From the NCBI GenBank assembly GCA_947586835.1, contig CANPXT010000015.1:1-32144 (forward strand): DNA of 32,144 nucleotides, in the 5' to 3' direction. Origin of the DNA: an uncultured Alphaproteobacteria bacterium. GTDB lineage: Bacteria; Pseudomonadota; Alphaproteobacteria; CAAHEQ01; UBA3637. Both the position numbers and the translations under genes were made by a program. Of this stretch, positions 8,173 through 16,754 are shown piece after piece (position 1 is the first letter of the stretch; each line of letters begins with the position of its first letter). The notes beneath the pieces are model-generated. The model did not search any database. It was not told the DNA's origin and worked only from the letters and a program-made list of their open reading frames with translations.

Positions 8173-9960
8173 TTATGAGCGTTCATTTTGATTGCGTCGC
8201 AAAAAACAATTTCTTATAGAACGCCTTTTTGCTTGCGCAAAATCATAAAGAGAACGAAGAATATATAAGAAAGATAAACTATTCTTTGAATTTTTATCAA
8301 ATTTTAAAGAAGCTATCTTGATTTTATCCGGTATTAACATATTTTTCAAAGAATTACTGTACAAAAAATCTTCACCGATAATACAGTTATTCGGAATATT
8401 CAAAGAAGTACAATTTTGATTGTAGTATAAAGACTCATCTCCGATTTTTTCTAATTTCGGTGCATTCAATTCTGTTAATAATTCATTTTCATGTAAGAAT
8501 CCGTTTCCAATCACTTCTGTATTCGGCAGATTGACAGAAGTGCAATTTTCATTCTCATATAAAAAGTTATTTCCAATCTTACGAACAGACGGAAGATCTA
8601 TTTTTTCCAAATATTGATTATGTTTTAGAAAGTCATCACCGATAATTTCTAGTTTCGGCGCATTCAATTCTTTTAATAAATGATTATAGTTTAAGAAATG
8701 ACATCCGATTATTTGCACATTCGGAAGATTTAAAGAAGTGCAATTTTCATTCTCATATAAAAAGTTATCTCCAATTTCCTGAACGGACGGAAGATCTAAA
8801 CCGCTTAATTTTGTAGTGTCTTCTAAAAAATGATCCCCGATTTCAAGCACCTTCGGTAAATAGAGTGAATGACATTTTTTATTGTTATATAAAAAATTAT
8901 CATTGATATACAGTGCGTTATGTGCCGAAAACTTTTCTAATACTTTGTTATTCATCAAAAAATATTCCGGAATTTCCTTTGCGGTCGGCAAACAAAGCTC
9001 TGTCATTTCGTGTTTGGCATTGATTTTCATAATTTGAACATTATCGGCAAATAAATAATGATTATTTTCATCATCGCAAGTTAAAGCAAGTTTTTTCCCT
9101 TTAATTTCAGCATTTAAAACATCAGAAAAAGAATCATGGGTATAAGGTAAAGGCGAAGAAATCTCCTTATTTTTTAAGTCAATTATAAAGTTATCTGCTC
9201 TAATTTGATAATCTTGATTCAGTTCGTGAAGAATATCGTCTTTCACATAATAATGGTCACCGAAATAAACGCCCTCCCGTTCTTCGATATAATGAATAAC
9301 TTGATTATTCAGTACAATGTAATTATCGGGCAGGTCTAAAGCATCTTCGGGGTGCATCAAGATGTTAAAATAATGTTCCAATGCTTTGCTTAACCCCGGA
9401 ATAATTTTATCGGGGTTTGAATTAAATGTATTGTCCGGATTTTGTACGGTGTGATTATAGCGGTTTTTAATGGAAAGAGCTCCACTCAGTTTTGAAATTT
9501 GAATAGAAAGCACACTTGTGCCGTATTCATCTTCGCGTTTGGGATGCAAAAAATTTTCTCTTTTGATTTGATCAACATTTTCCTTTACGGCATTAATGAT
9601 ATAATATTTTTGAAAACGGTGGGGATCATCAAACGTACATAGTTCTTCATCCTCAGCAAAATATTTACGAATGGCGTTTTGTTTTTTAAACGTATCGGCA
9701 ACATAAGCTTTATAGCCGGCTTTTTCCAACAGTTCAATCGGATTTTTCGACGGAATACTTGTTATGGTGTTACCTTTTTCCGATTTTTGTTTTAAAAACA
9801 ATAAATACTCCAAAATGGGTTTGGCATTACGACCGGCATATTTGACGATATTTTTTAAATTCGGCAATTCAAAAATACCGTTGTGAAAACGCCGTATTTC
9901 TTGCGCAAAGGCTTCCCCGTTTTGCTTTTTAATTTGTGCATAGACCGATTTTTCACCCAT
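8173..9960 (-). CDS. LRR paralog 3: first gene of the three-gene LRR operon
   Basis: This 595-residue protein has the same N-terminal region and about ten 22-residue LRR units. Its last about 60 residues diverge (IKIASLKFDKNSKNSL onward) before the shared RRNQNERS tail. It has its own near-consensus promoter at 9992-10020 and a Shine-Dalgarno AAAGGGA before the ATG at 9960. Paralogs 2 and 1 follow at 23-bp spacings with almost identical spacer sequence, which suggests one transcript and recent tandem duplication. No export signal is visible. I infer a protein-binding role from the repeats alone. Confidence 0.87.
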   Translation of the reverse strand: MGEKSVYAQIKKQNGEAFAQEIRRFHNGIFELPNLKNIVKYAGRNAKPILEYLLFLKQKSEKGNTITSIPSKNPIELLEKAGYKAYVADTFKKQNAIRKYFAEDEELCTFDDPHRFQKYYIINAVKENVDQIKRENFLHPKREDEYGTSVLSIQISKLSGALSIKNRYNHTVQNPDNTFNSNPDKIIPGLSKALEHYFNILMHPEDALDLPDNYIVLNNQVIHYIEEREGVYFGDHYYVKDDILHELNQDYQIRADNFIIDLKNKEISSPLPYTHDSFSDVLNAEIKGKKLALTCDDENNHYLFADNVQIMKINAKHEMTELCLPTAKEIPEYFLMNNKVLEKFSAHNALYINDNFLYNNKKCHSLYLPKVLEIGDHFLEDTTKLSGLDLPSVQEIGDNFLYENENCTSLNLPNVQIIGCHFLNYNHLLKELNAPKLEIIGDDFLKHNQYLEKIDLPSVRKIGNNFLYENENCTSVNLPNTEVIGNGFLHENELLTELNAPKLEKIGDESLYYNQNCTSLNIPNNCIIGEDFLYSNSLKNMLIPDKIKIASLKFDKNSKNSLSFLYILRSLYDFAQAKRRSIRNCFLRRNQNERS

Positions 9961-9991
9961 TTCCCGTCCCTTTTGAGCTCATTTTTAAAGC

Positions 9992-10034
9992 ATTATATCT
10001 TATTTTTTCGTTTCAGTCAAGAAAAAAATTGACT
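9992..10034 (-). promoter_or_regulatory. Promoter and dyad of LRR paralog 3
   Basis: On the minus strand TTGACT (10015-10020) and TATAAT (9992-9997) are separated by 17 bases. The -35 box is the right half of an inverted repeat AGTCAA-N8-TTGACT, whose other half is at 10029-10034. The promoter of paralog 4 has the same -10 context (AAGATATAATGC) and an equivalent dyad with a different flanking base pair, so a regulator may bind here. Confidence 0.7.
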
Positions 10035-10089
10035 AAAAATATTTTTATAATATAATACCGAAATGAAAGGAAAAATTTGCTTATTTATA

Positions 10090-10138
10090 AAAAATACAAC
10101 AGCGAAAATATTTATTATTTTCAAGTTGTTGTATTTTT
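10090..10138 (-). terminator. Terminator between LRR paralog 4 and paralog 3
   Basis: AAAAATACAACA (10090-10101) pairs with TGTTGTATTTTT (10127-10138), and an inner stem GAAAATA/TATTTTC (104-110/116-122 of the same thousand) sits within it. On the minus strand a T-rich run follows. It lies 70 bp after the stop of paralog 4 and upstream of the promoter of paralog 3, so it separates the two transcripts. Confidence 0.65.
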
Positions 10139-10207
10139 ATTTTAAATTATAACTTTAAAAGTGCTTTTTATTGACTTTTAAACTTGATTTTTTTCTTTCC
10201 CCACTTT

Positions 10208-11509
10208 TTATGAGCGTTCATTTTGATTTTGCTGTATATGTTGAGTGACTCTGTTGGTAGCTATAACTCTACCGCTCATTTCCCGTGCACTCTGTGCAGA
10301 AAGATTGGCAAAATGTTCATTCCTTCCTAAAAAGTGACTTCCAATCTCTTCCACCTTCGGAAGATTAATGGAAGTACATTTTTTATTATAGGTTAAAAAG
10401 AGACGTCCAATCTTCTGCACATTCGGCAGATTAACGGAGGTGCAATCATCATTCACAGCTAAAAAGTCCATCCCAATCTCACGAACAGACGGAAGATCTA
10501 ACTTTTTTAACGTGTCATTATAATTTAAACAGTAATCACCAATTATTTTTAGTTTCGGTGCGTTTAATTCTAGGAATGAATGAAGATTACGCCCTAAAAA
10601 GTCATCACCCATAATTTCTAATTCCGGTAAATTTAATTTCGTTAACGATTGATTTTCAAACAGGAATCTACACCCAATCGTGCGTACATTCGGCAGGTTG
10701 ACGGATGCACATTCATTATTGTATTCTAAAAATTTGTTTCCAATCTGACGAGCCGATGGAAGATCTATTTTTTTCAATGCTCCGTTATGCCCTAAAAAGT
10801 CATCACCGATAATTTCTAATTTCGGGGCATTCAATTCCGTTAGGACGTGACTGCAAGTTATGAACCCTTTACCGACTGTGCGCACATTCGGCAGATTGAC
10901 TGATGCGCAGTATCTTGAGTTGCCGCATACAAAGTAATCTCCAATCTCACGAACAGACGGAAGATCTATTTCTTCCAACCATTGATTCCATCTTAAACAG
11001 CCATCGCCGATAATTTCTAATTTCGGGGCATTGAATTCCGATAAACGTATATTATTATATAAGAATCCTGCACCGATACTTTGCACATTCGGCATCGACA
11101 ACTTTTCTAACAGTATGTTATGTGCCAAAAAATAATCCGGAATTTCCTTTGTGGTTGGTAAACAAAGCTTCGTAATTTTGTGTCTATCATTGATTTTCAT
11201 AATTTGCACGTTATCGGCAAACAGATAATGATTGTCGTCATCATCATGTTTCAGTTTGAGTTCTTTCCCTTTAATTTCAGCATTTAGAACCTTGGGAAAA
11301 GAATCCTTAATGTAGCGGGGAAAAGAAGAGCGGTTAACATCGTATGAAGCCGGCCAAAAATGTATATCAGCTTCTTCTTTGCATTGATATTCATACTCCT
11401 CATTCTCATCATATCGACGAGCTGAAACCTTTTTCTCTTTCAAATCAATGATAAAATCATCTGCCATAATTTGATAATTGTTTTGTTCATTTGTTGATTT
11501 TTCAGTCAT
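10208..11509 (-). CDS. LRR paralog 4: N-terminally deleted, about 13 repeats
   Basis: This 433-residue protein begins MTEKSTNEQ, like the leader of its paralogs, but jumps within 11 residues to NYQIMADDFIIDLK. That point corresponds to about residue 250 of paralog 2, so some 240 residues of the conserved N-terminal region are missing. A short acidic insert rich in Glu, Tyr and Asp (residues 26-50) follows, then the shared linker with HYLFADNVQIMKIN, then about thirteen 22-residue LRR units and the NQNERS tail. It has a strong Shine-Dalgarno (GGAGG) and its own consensus promoter, so it is probably expressed and not a dead remnant. Its function is unknown. Confidence 0.87.
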   Translation of the reverse strand: MTEKSTNEQNNYQIMADDFIIDLKEKKVSARRYDENEEYEYQCKEEADIHFWPASYDVNRSSFPRYIKDSFPKVLNAEIKGKELKLKHDDDDNHYLFADNVQIMKINDRHKITKLCLPTTKEIPDYFLAHNILLEKLSMPNVQSIGAGFLYNNIRLSEFNAPKLEIIGDGCLRWNQWLEEIDLPSVREIGDYFVCGNSRYCASVNLPNVRTVGKGFITCSHVLTELNAPKLEIIGDDFLGHNGALKKIDLPSARQIGNKFLEYNNECASVNLPNVRTIGCRFLFENQSLTKLNLPELEIMGDDFLGRNLHSFLELNAPKLKIIGDYCLNYNDTLKKLDLPSVREIGMDFLAVNDDCTSVNLPNVQKIGRLFLTYNKKCTSINLPKVEEIGSHFLGRNEHFANLSAQSAREMSGRVIATNRVTQHIQQNQNERS

Positions 11510-11547
11510 TTTTGCCTCCGTTTTTAAAAATTAAATCTATGTGAGGC

Positions 11548-11591
11548 ATTATATCTTACATTTATAAATTTGTCAAGAAAAAAATGACAAA
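11548..11591 (-). promoter_or_regulatory. Consensus promoter and dyad of LRR paralog 4
   Basis: On the minus strand TTGACA (11571-11576) and TATAAT (11548-11553) are both exact consensus boxes with a 17-base spacer. An exact inverted repeat TTTGTCA-N9-TGACAAA (11569-11575 and 11585-11591) overlaps the -35 box, matching the layout before paralog 3. Confidence 0.78.
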
Positions 11592-11679
11592 AAATATATT
11601 AACTGTTAAAAATTATACCCGGTCGTGTTTTAAACGAACAAAGAATTAAATAAAATTAATATGTTTTTTCAAAACGATT

Positions 11680-12159
11680 TTATTTTTCATCGGCTTTGTC
11701 TAAAGCTTTCTGCAAAATGCGCGCTGCCGCAACGGCATCAAGCGTTTGTTTTTGTTTTTGCTCGCGAACAAAATGCCCCGTCATATATTCCGCCGCAAAC
11801 TTTGAGGTATATCGTTCATCAATCAAAACAACGGGCAGGGCGTATTTTTCAATCAATCTGGCACAAAACAGACGGGTTAATTCGGCAATTTTGCCTTCTT
11901 GTCCGTCGGTTTGTAACGGAAGCCCCACCACAAAAGCACAAATGTTTTTGGAAGGTATTAAATCGTCTATTTCTTTCAGTTTGTGAATGATTTTAAACGG
12001 CGTTGCAATTTTTTTTTCCGAATCGGATAAAGCAATGCCGATGCGCACCGTTCCGTAGTCAATTCCCATCACGCGACCGTTCATTTTTGAAAGAATTTTC
12101 GCATCAAGAGATAAAAAAGCTTGTTTTTTGCTTAAATTTTGATTATGATTACCTATCAT
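11680..12159 (-). CDS. ruvX: RuvX/YqgF, putative pre-16S rRNA nuclease / Holliday junction resolvase
   Basis: The protein has 159 residues from the ATG at 12159, close to family length. It has an RNase H-like fold with VMGIDYGTVRIGIALSD at the first catalytic Asp, VVGLPLQTDGQEG, the LIDERYTS strand, and the final LDAVAAARILQ with the last acidic residue. The family processes the 5' end of 16S rRNA, and some members act on Holliday junctions. The frame is open to 12225. I chose 12159 because alphaproteobacterial members carry about 15-25 residues before the GIDYG strand; no start has a good Shine-Dalgarno. Its 5' end lies within 31 bp of the divergent rpiB start. Confidence 0.9.
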   Translation of the reverse strand: MIGNHNQNLSKKQAFLSLDAKILSKMNGRVMGIDYGTVRIGIALSDSEKKIATPFKIIHKLKEIDDLIPSKNICAFVVGLPLQTDGQEGKIAELTRLFCARLIEKYALPVVLIDERYTSKFAAEYMTGHFVREQKQKQTLDAVAAARILQKALDKADEK

Positions 12160-12189
12160 GCGTTTTGTTATAAAGGAAAAAGGTGTAAA

Positions 12190-12648
12190 ATGCAAGTAAA
12201 AACTGTTATTATGGCTGCCGATCATGCAGGGTGTCCGTTAAAAGAAGCTCTGCGCGATTATTTAACCAAGGCGGGAGTTGAAGTTTTTAATTACGGTACG
12301 AATGATCCGAACATACCGGTTGATTATCCGGATCTTGCTATGAAAGTGGCGCGCGGTATTCATCACGGCGAAGCGCAATACGGTATTTTGGTGTGCGGCT
12401 CGGGTATCGGTATGAGCATTGCCGTTAATCGATATGATTTTATTCGCGGTGCTTTGGTTTCTTCCCCGGAACTGGCACGGTTGGCGCGTGAACATAACAA
12501 TGCAAATGTTCTTATTTTCGGCGGTCGGTTTATTGACGAAAATACGGCTGTTGAAGCCGCGAAGGTGTTTTTATCAACACCGTTTGAGGGCGGACGTCAT
12601 GTCGTGCGTGTCAATAAGTTGGAAAGGATGCCTCATGATTTCGAATAA
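12190..12648 (+). CDS. rpiB: Ribose-5-phosphate isomerase B
   Basis: This 152-residue RpiB/LacAB-family isomerase interconverts ribose-5-phosphate and ribulose-5-phosphate in the pentose phosphate pathway. Signature elements are [13 protein letters not shown] at the N-terminus, [11 protein letters not shown], the [15 protein letters not shown] loop with the catalytic Cys, and [14 protein letters not shown]. The ATG at 12190 follows AAAAAGGTG and gives the normal family length; the open frame extends upstream to 12139. It is the first gene of rpiB-glyA-nrdR-nusB, and glyA begins 14 bp before its stop. Confidence 0.95.
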   Translation: MQVKTVIMAADHAGCPLKEALRDYLTKAGVEVFNYGTNDPNIPVDYPDLAMKVARGIHHGEAQYGILVCGSGIGMSIAVNRYDFIRGALVSSPELARLAREHNNANVLIFGGRFIDENTAVEAAKVFLSTPFEGGRHVVRVNKLERMPHDFE

Positions 12649-13915
12649 TGCTTTTTTTACGCAATCTCTTGAACAGGAAGATGAAGAAATTTTTTCTCTC
12701 ATTCAAAATGAATTAACGCGTCAGCAAAATCACATTGAGTTAATTGCTTCCGAAAATATTGTTTCAAAAGCGGTGTTGCAGGCGGTCGGTTCCGTTTTAA
12801 CAAACAAATATGCCGAAGGATACCCCGCTCATCGCTATTATGACGGCTGTGAATGGGTTGATCAAATTGAAAATTTGGCAATCGAGCGGGCGAAAAAATT
12901 ATTCGGCGTTGCTTATGCCAATGTGCAGCCGCATTCGGGATCTCAAGCCAATGCCGCTGTTTATATGGCTTTATTGCAGCCGGGTGATGTGATTTTAGGC
13001 ATGGGATTAGACTCCGGCGGACATTTAACACACGGCTCCAAAGTTTCTTCCTCGGGCAAATATTATCAAAGTTATGCATACGGCGTTAATCCGCAAACGG
13101 GATTGATTGATTTAGAAGAGGTAGAACGGTTGGCCGTTCAATATCGGCCGAAACTGATTATTGCCGGCGGATCGGCTTATGCCCGCGAGATTGATTTTGC
13201 CGGTTTTCGCAAAATTGCCGAAAAGAATGGCGCTTACTTTATGGTTGATATGGCGCATTTTGCCGGATTGGTTGCCGGCGGTGTTTGCCATAGCCCCGTT
13301 CCTTTTGCCGATGTGGTAACATCAACAACGCATAAAACGTTGCGCGGTCCGCGGGGCGGTTTGATTTTAACGAACAATGAAACCATTGCCAAAAAAATCA
13401 ATTCTGCTGTATTTCCGGGATTACAAGGAGGGCCGCTCATGCATGTAATTGCCGGAAAAGCCGTTGCTTTTAAAGAAGCACTTGCCCCTTCTTTTGCGCT
13501 TTATGCCAAGCAAATTGTTAAAAATGCCAAAGTGATGGAAGAAGCTTTTAAAAAGGCAGGATATAATTTGGTTTCAAACGGTACGGATACGCACCTTCTC
13601 TTGCTTGATTTAAGAAAACAGGGCATCACGGGAAAAGAAGCCTGCGATGCTTTATCAAAAGCGCATATTATTTGCAATAAAAATTGTGTGCCGAATGATC
13701 CGCAAAAACCGACAATTACATCCGGTTTAAGAATTGGTACGCCCGCTGGAACCACGCGCGGCTTTCAAGAAAAAGAGTTTGCAAAAATTTCAGAATTAAT
13801 TGTGCGTGTTTTAAATGCGCTCTCAATACATAATGCCGATATCGAAACTGTTCTGTCCGAAACGCGGGAAGAAGTTAAAGCCTTATGTGAGGCCTTTAAA
13901 ATTTATAAAAATTAA
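12635..13915 (+). CDS. glyA: Serine hydroxymethyltransferase
   Basis: This 426-residue PLP enzyme converts serine and tetrahydrofolate to glycine and methylene-tetrahydrofolate, supplying one-carbon units. [13 protein letters not shown] lies near residue 35 and [15 protein letters not shown] near residue 58. The PLP lysine is in [14 protein letters not shown] (about Lys234), and [14 protein letters not shown] is near the C-terminus. The ATG at 12635 inside the end of rpiB is preceded by GGAAAGGA and matches the family start. The 14-bp overlap with rpiB indicates coupled translation; nrdR follows after 15 bp. Confidence 0.97.
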   Translation: MISNNAFFTQSLEQEDEEIFSLIQNELTRQQNHIELIASENIVSKAVLQAVGSVLTNKYAEGYPAHRYYDGCEWVDQIENLAIERAKKLFGVAYANVQPHSGSQANAAVYMALLQPGDVILGMGLDSGGHLTHGSKVSSSGKYYQSYAYGVNPQTGLIDLEEVERLAVQYRPKLIIAGGSAYAREIDFAGFRKIAEKNGAYFMVDMAHFAGLVAGGVCHSPVPFADVVTSTTHKTLRGPRGGLILTNNETIAKKINSAVFPGLQGGPLMHVIAGKAVAFKEALAPSFALYAKQIVKNAKVMEEAFKKAGYNLVSNGTDTHLLLLDLRKQGITGKEACDALSKAHIICNKNCVPNDPQKPTITSGLRIGTPAGTTRGFQEKEFAKISELIVRVLNALSIHNADIETVLSETREEVKALCEAFKIYKN

Positions 13916-13930
13916 AGAGTAGGGGAAAAA

Positions 13931-14386
13931 ATGAGATGTCCTTTTTGCGGGTGTGTTGAAAGTCAGGTTAAGGACTCGCGTCCGAGTGATGATTTTTCAT
14001 CAATCAGACGGCGGCGACAATGCCCGAAGTGTAACGGTCGCTTTACGACATATGAATACATTCAAAGTAAAGACTTGATTGTTGTTAAGAAAAACGATGT
14101 ACGGGTTCCTTTTGAACGAGAAAAACTCTATCGCTCGATTTTATTGGCTATCGGCAAACGTGATATTGATACGGAAAAAATCAATCATATCGTTGATGAA
14201 ATTGTCAATCAGTTGGAAAAATTGAATGAAACGGAAATTCAATCTTCACATATCGGCGAATTGGTTTTGGAACATCTACTTGTTGTTGACAAAATTGCTT
14301 ATTTAAGATATGCTTCCGTTTATAAAAATTTCAGCTCCATGGAAGATTTTAATGAGTTTGCGGCAAGTTTAGTAAAGGATAAATAA
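13931..14386 (+). CDS. nrdR: Transcriptional repressor NrdR
   Basis: This 151-residue regulator senses ATP/dATP and represses ribonucleotide reductase genes. An N-terminal zinc ribbon has two Cys pairs (CPFCG at residues 3-7 and CPKCNGRF near 31-38), with the RRRRQC basic stretch between them. An ATP-cone from about residue 46 starts IVVKKNDVRVPFEREKL. A GGGGAAAAAA stretch precedes the ATG. It lies between glyA and nusB and ends directly against nusB, with no riboflavin genes between, unlike the usual alphaproteobacterial cluster. Confidence 0.96.
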   Translation: MRCPFCGCVESQVKDSRPSDDFSSIRRRRQCPKCNGRFTTYEYIQSKDLIVVKKNDVRVPFEREKLYRSILLAIGKRDIDTEKINHIVDEIVNQLEKLNETEIQSSHIGELVLEHLLVVDKIAYLRYASVYKNFSSMEDFNEFAASLVKDK

Positions 14387-14851
14387 ATGGAAAAGGTACA
14401 AAAATACGTCAATGCCAGATTAATGGCGGTTCAAGCAGTTTATGCTCACGAGCAAACCGGTGAAAATTGGGATAAGGTAATTTTTCGCTTCACGACCGGT
14501 GAAACGGGCGGTAAAGTATTAAGAGAAATAAATAATCAGGAAGAAGAAGTTGTGTTGGATAAAGCCGATATGGGGCTTTTTAAATCTTTAACGCAAGAAG
14601 CGGCAACCGCACAGGAAAATATTGAAAATATTTTGCGATCCATTATCAGTGAAAAAACAGATTATGATCGATTAGAACTTGTTTTAAAATGCATTTTAAG
14701 AGTTGCGGTTGCTGAATTTTATGTGAATCAAGATTTGCCGACAGCTATAATCATCAACGAATACGTTGATATGACACGCGCCTTTTTTAACGGTTCGGAA
14801 CCGTCAATGGTTAATGTTGTTTTAGGTAAGTTTGCCAAAACAATTCGCTAA
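14387..14851 (+). CDS. nusB: Transcription antitermination factor NusB
   Basis: This 154-residue all-helical protein binds boxA RNA with NusE (S10) in rRNA antitermination. It starts VNARLMAVQAVYAHEQTG, and the conserved C-terminal half has RLELVLKCILRVAVAEFY, PTAIIINEYVDMTRAFFNGSE as two adjoining stretches, and VNVVLGKFAK. The ATG directly follows the nrdR TAA, with AAAGGA 7 bases upstream inside nrdR. Its stop is one base from the stop of the convergent pyrG, and no hairpin separates them. Confidence 0.93.
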   Translation: MEKVQKYVNARLMAVQAVYAHEQTGENWDKVIFRFTTGETGGKVLREINNQEEEVVLDKADMGLFKSLTQEAATAQENIENILRSIISEKTDYDRLELVLKCILRVAVAEFYVNQDLPTAIIINEYVDMTRAFFNGSEPSMVNVVLGKFAKTIR

Positions 14852-14852
14852 A

Positions 14853-16496
14853 TCATTCAAATAATTGATCCGATTTTAAGGCCGCTGCAATAAAGGCTTT
14901 AAAAACGGGATTCGGGTTTCCGGGACGAGAGGTAAATTCAGGGTGAAATTGAACGGCTATAAAGAACGGATGCGCCGGAATTTCAATAATTTCAGGAAGC
15001 AACCCGTCGGGCGATAAACCGGATACAATTACGCCTTTTTCTTCCAATTTATCTTTATAGGCAATATCCATTTCATACCGATGGCGATGCCGTTCTTCAA
15101 TTAATGTTTTTTCATAAATGCGATGGGCCAAGGTGCCTTCTTTAATAACACACGGATAAGCGCCCAGTCGCATGGTGCCGCCTAAATCACCGTTATCCGG
15201 ACGAATATGTTGTACACCGTCTTTTTCCCAAACCGTCATTTTAGAAATAATCGGTGTACATTTACCGCCGAATTCGGCAGAGGAAGCATCTTCAATGCCG
15301 AGCAAGTGCCGAGCTGCTTCAATAACGGCTGTTTGCATGCCCAAACAAATGCCGAAGAAAGGAATTTTATGTTCACGGGCATATTGAATAGCGCGAATTT
15401 TACCTTGAATACCGCGTGCGCCAAATCCGCCCGGTACCAAAATACCGTCAAAGTATTTTAATTTATCATGCAACTGTTCGTTTGTCAGTGATTCCAATTC
15501 ATCTGATTCAATCCATGTGACTTTCACTTTTGCCTTATTGGCGATACCGGCGTGTGTTAAAGCTTCGCTTAAAGATTTATAAGCTTCCAATAATCCGCAA
15601 TATTTACCCACGACGGCAATTTTTGTTTCTTTTTCATAATTTTCACTGATTTTAACAATATTCTGCCATTTTGTTATATCCGGTTCGCGCGCTTGATCAT
15701 ACAAATGAAAATGTTTTAACACCTGCACATCCAACCCCTCTTGATGATAGGCAAGCGGTACTTTATAAATGTTATCGACATCTAAAGCTGCAACAACGTT
15801 GTCGGCACTGATATTGCAAAACAGACCGAGTTTCCGTCGTTCCGATTCGCCGAGCGGTATTTTGGAACGGCATAGCAAAATATCAGCCTGAATACCGGCT
15901 TCCAAAAGTGTTTTAACGGCATGTTGCGTCGGTTTCGTTTTTAATTCGCCTGCTGTTTCGATAAAAGGTAAAAGTGTCAAGAAAATAAACAATACGTTAT
16001 CACGTCCGACATCGTTCGCAAATTGTCGAATGCCCTCCAGCATGAGTGTTCCTTCAATATCACCGACCGTTCCGCCAATTTCATATAAGACAAAATCTTC
16101 ATTATGTAAGTCTGATTTAATAAAATCTTTTATTTCATTTGTAACGTGTGGAATAGCTTGAACGGTTGCGCCTAAATAATCACCGCGACGTTCTTTTTGA
16201 ATAACGTTATAATAAATTCTTCCTCCGGAAATGCTGTCCGTTTTGTGGCAATTTACATCGGCAAAACGCTCGTAATGGCCTAAATCCAAGTCGGTTTCGG
16301 CGCCGTCATGAGTAACAAAGACTTCTCCGTGTTGATAAGGGGACATAGTGCCCGGATCGATGTTTAAATACGGATCCATTTTCCGCATTCTGACGGAATA
16401 GCCGCGAGATTTTAACAATGATCCGATAGCGGCGGAAGCAATTCCCTTTCCCAAAGAAGAAACGACACCGCCGAGAATAAAAATATATTTTGTCAT
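14853..16496 (-). CDS. pyrG: CTP synthase
   Basis: This 547-residue enzyme makes CTP from UTP, ATP and glutamine. The N-terminal synthase domain starts KYIFILGGVVSSLGKGI with the P-loop and has the MDPYLNIDPGTMSPYQHGEV block. The C-terminal class I glutaminase domain has the nucleophile in GICLGMQ and the His-x-Glu pair in VQFHPEFTSRPG. AAGGAG lies 5 bases before the ATG, and a promoter stands upstream. The alphaproteobacterial neighbours secG, kdsA and eno are absent here. Confidence 0.97.
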   Translation of the reverse strand: MTKYIFILGGVVSSLGKGIASAAIGSLLKSRGYSVRMRKMDPYLNIDPGTMSPYQHGEVFVTHDGAETDLDLGHYERFADVNCHKTDSISGGRIYYNVIQKERRGDYLGATVQAIPHVTNEIKDFIKSDLHNEDFVLYEIGGTVGDIEGTLMLEGIRQFANDVGRDNVLFIFLTLLPFIETAGELKTKPTQHAVKTLLEAGIQADILLCRSKIPLGESERRKLGLFCNISADNVVAALDVDNIYKVPLAYHQEGLDVQVLKHFHLYDQAREPDITKWQNIVKISENYEKETKIAVVGKYCGLLEAYKSLSEALTHAGIANKAKVKVTWIESDELESLTNEQLHDKLKYFDGILVPGGFGARGIQGKIRAIQYAREHKIPFFGICLGMQTAVIEAARHLLGIEDASSAEFGGKCTPIISKMTVWEKDGVQHIRPDNGDLGGTMRLGAYPCVIKEGTLAHRIYEKTLIEERHRHRYEMDIAYKDKLEEKGVIVSGLSPDGLLPEIIEIPAHPFFIAVQFHPEFTSRPGNPNPVFKAFIAAALKSDQLFE

Positions 16497-16533
16497 AAAA
16501 ACTCCTTACACGCTGACGATTTAATTGATTTGT

Positions 16534-16562
16534 ATTGTATGTAAATTATTTGATAAAATCAA
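16534..16562 (-). promoter_or_regulatory. Promoter of pyrG
   Basis: On the minus strand TTGATT (16557-16562) and TACAAT (16534-16539) are 17 bases apart, about 40 bp before the pyrG ATG. The rest of the 258-bp lexA-pyrG gap (16497-16754) is very AT-rich and I see no further gene in it. Confidence 0.55.
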
Positions 16563-16754
16563 CGAAAAAAGGTATTTGAGTTTCATTTTTTTATAATGTA
16601 TCGATTTAAAGGATAAACATTTCATAAAATTTTTCGGTATCGAATTGTTTTTGTTTTAAATTTTTTTAAAAATACAAAAAAGAAATTTTAAAATGAAAAA
16701 TCATTTTATTACAGTTAATTGTTTTATGTTTTTAAATTATTACAATAACATATT

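Noticed and set aside
6272..11509. Regularly spaced DNA repeats resembling a CRISPR array
   Set aside because: The period is 66 or 132 bp with no unique spacers, the repeats are imperfect, and they are in frame with 22-residue LRR units.
12419..12634. 72-residue N-terminal extension of glyA inside rpiB
   Set aside because: This is the out-of-frame reading of rpiB; the conserved SHMT N-terminus begins at the ATG at 12635 behind a Shine-Dalgarno.
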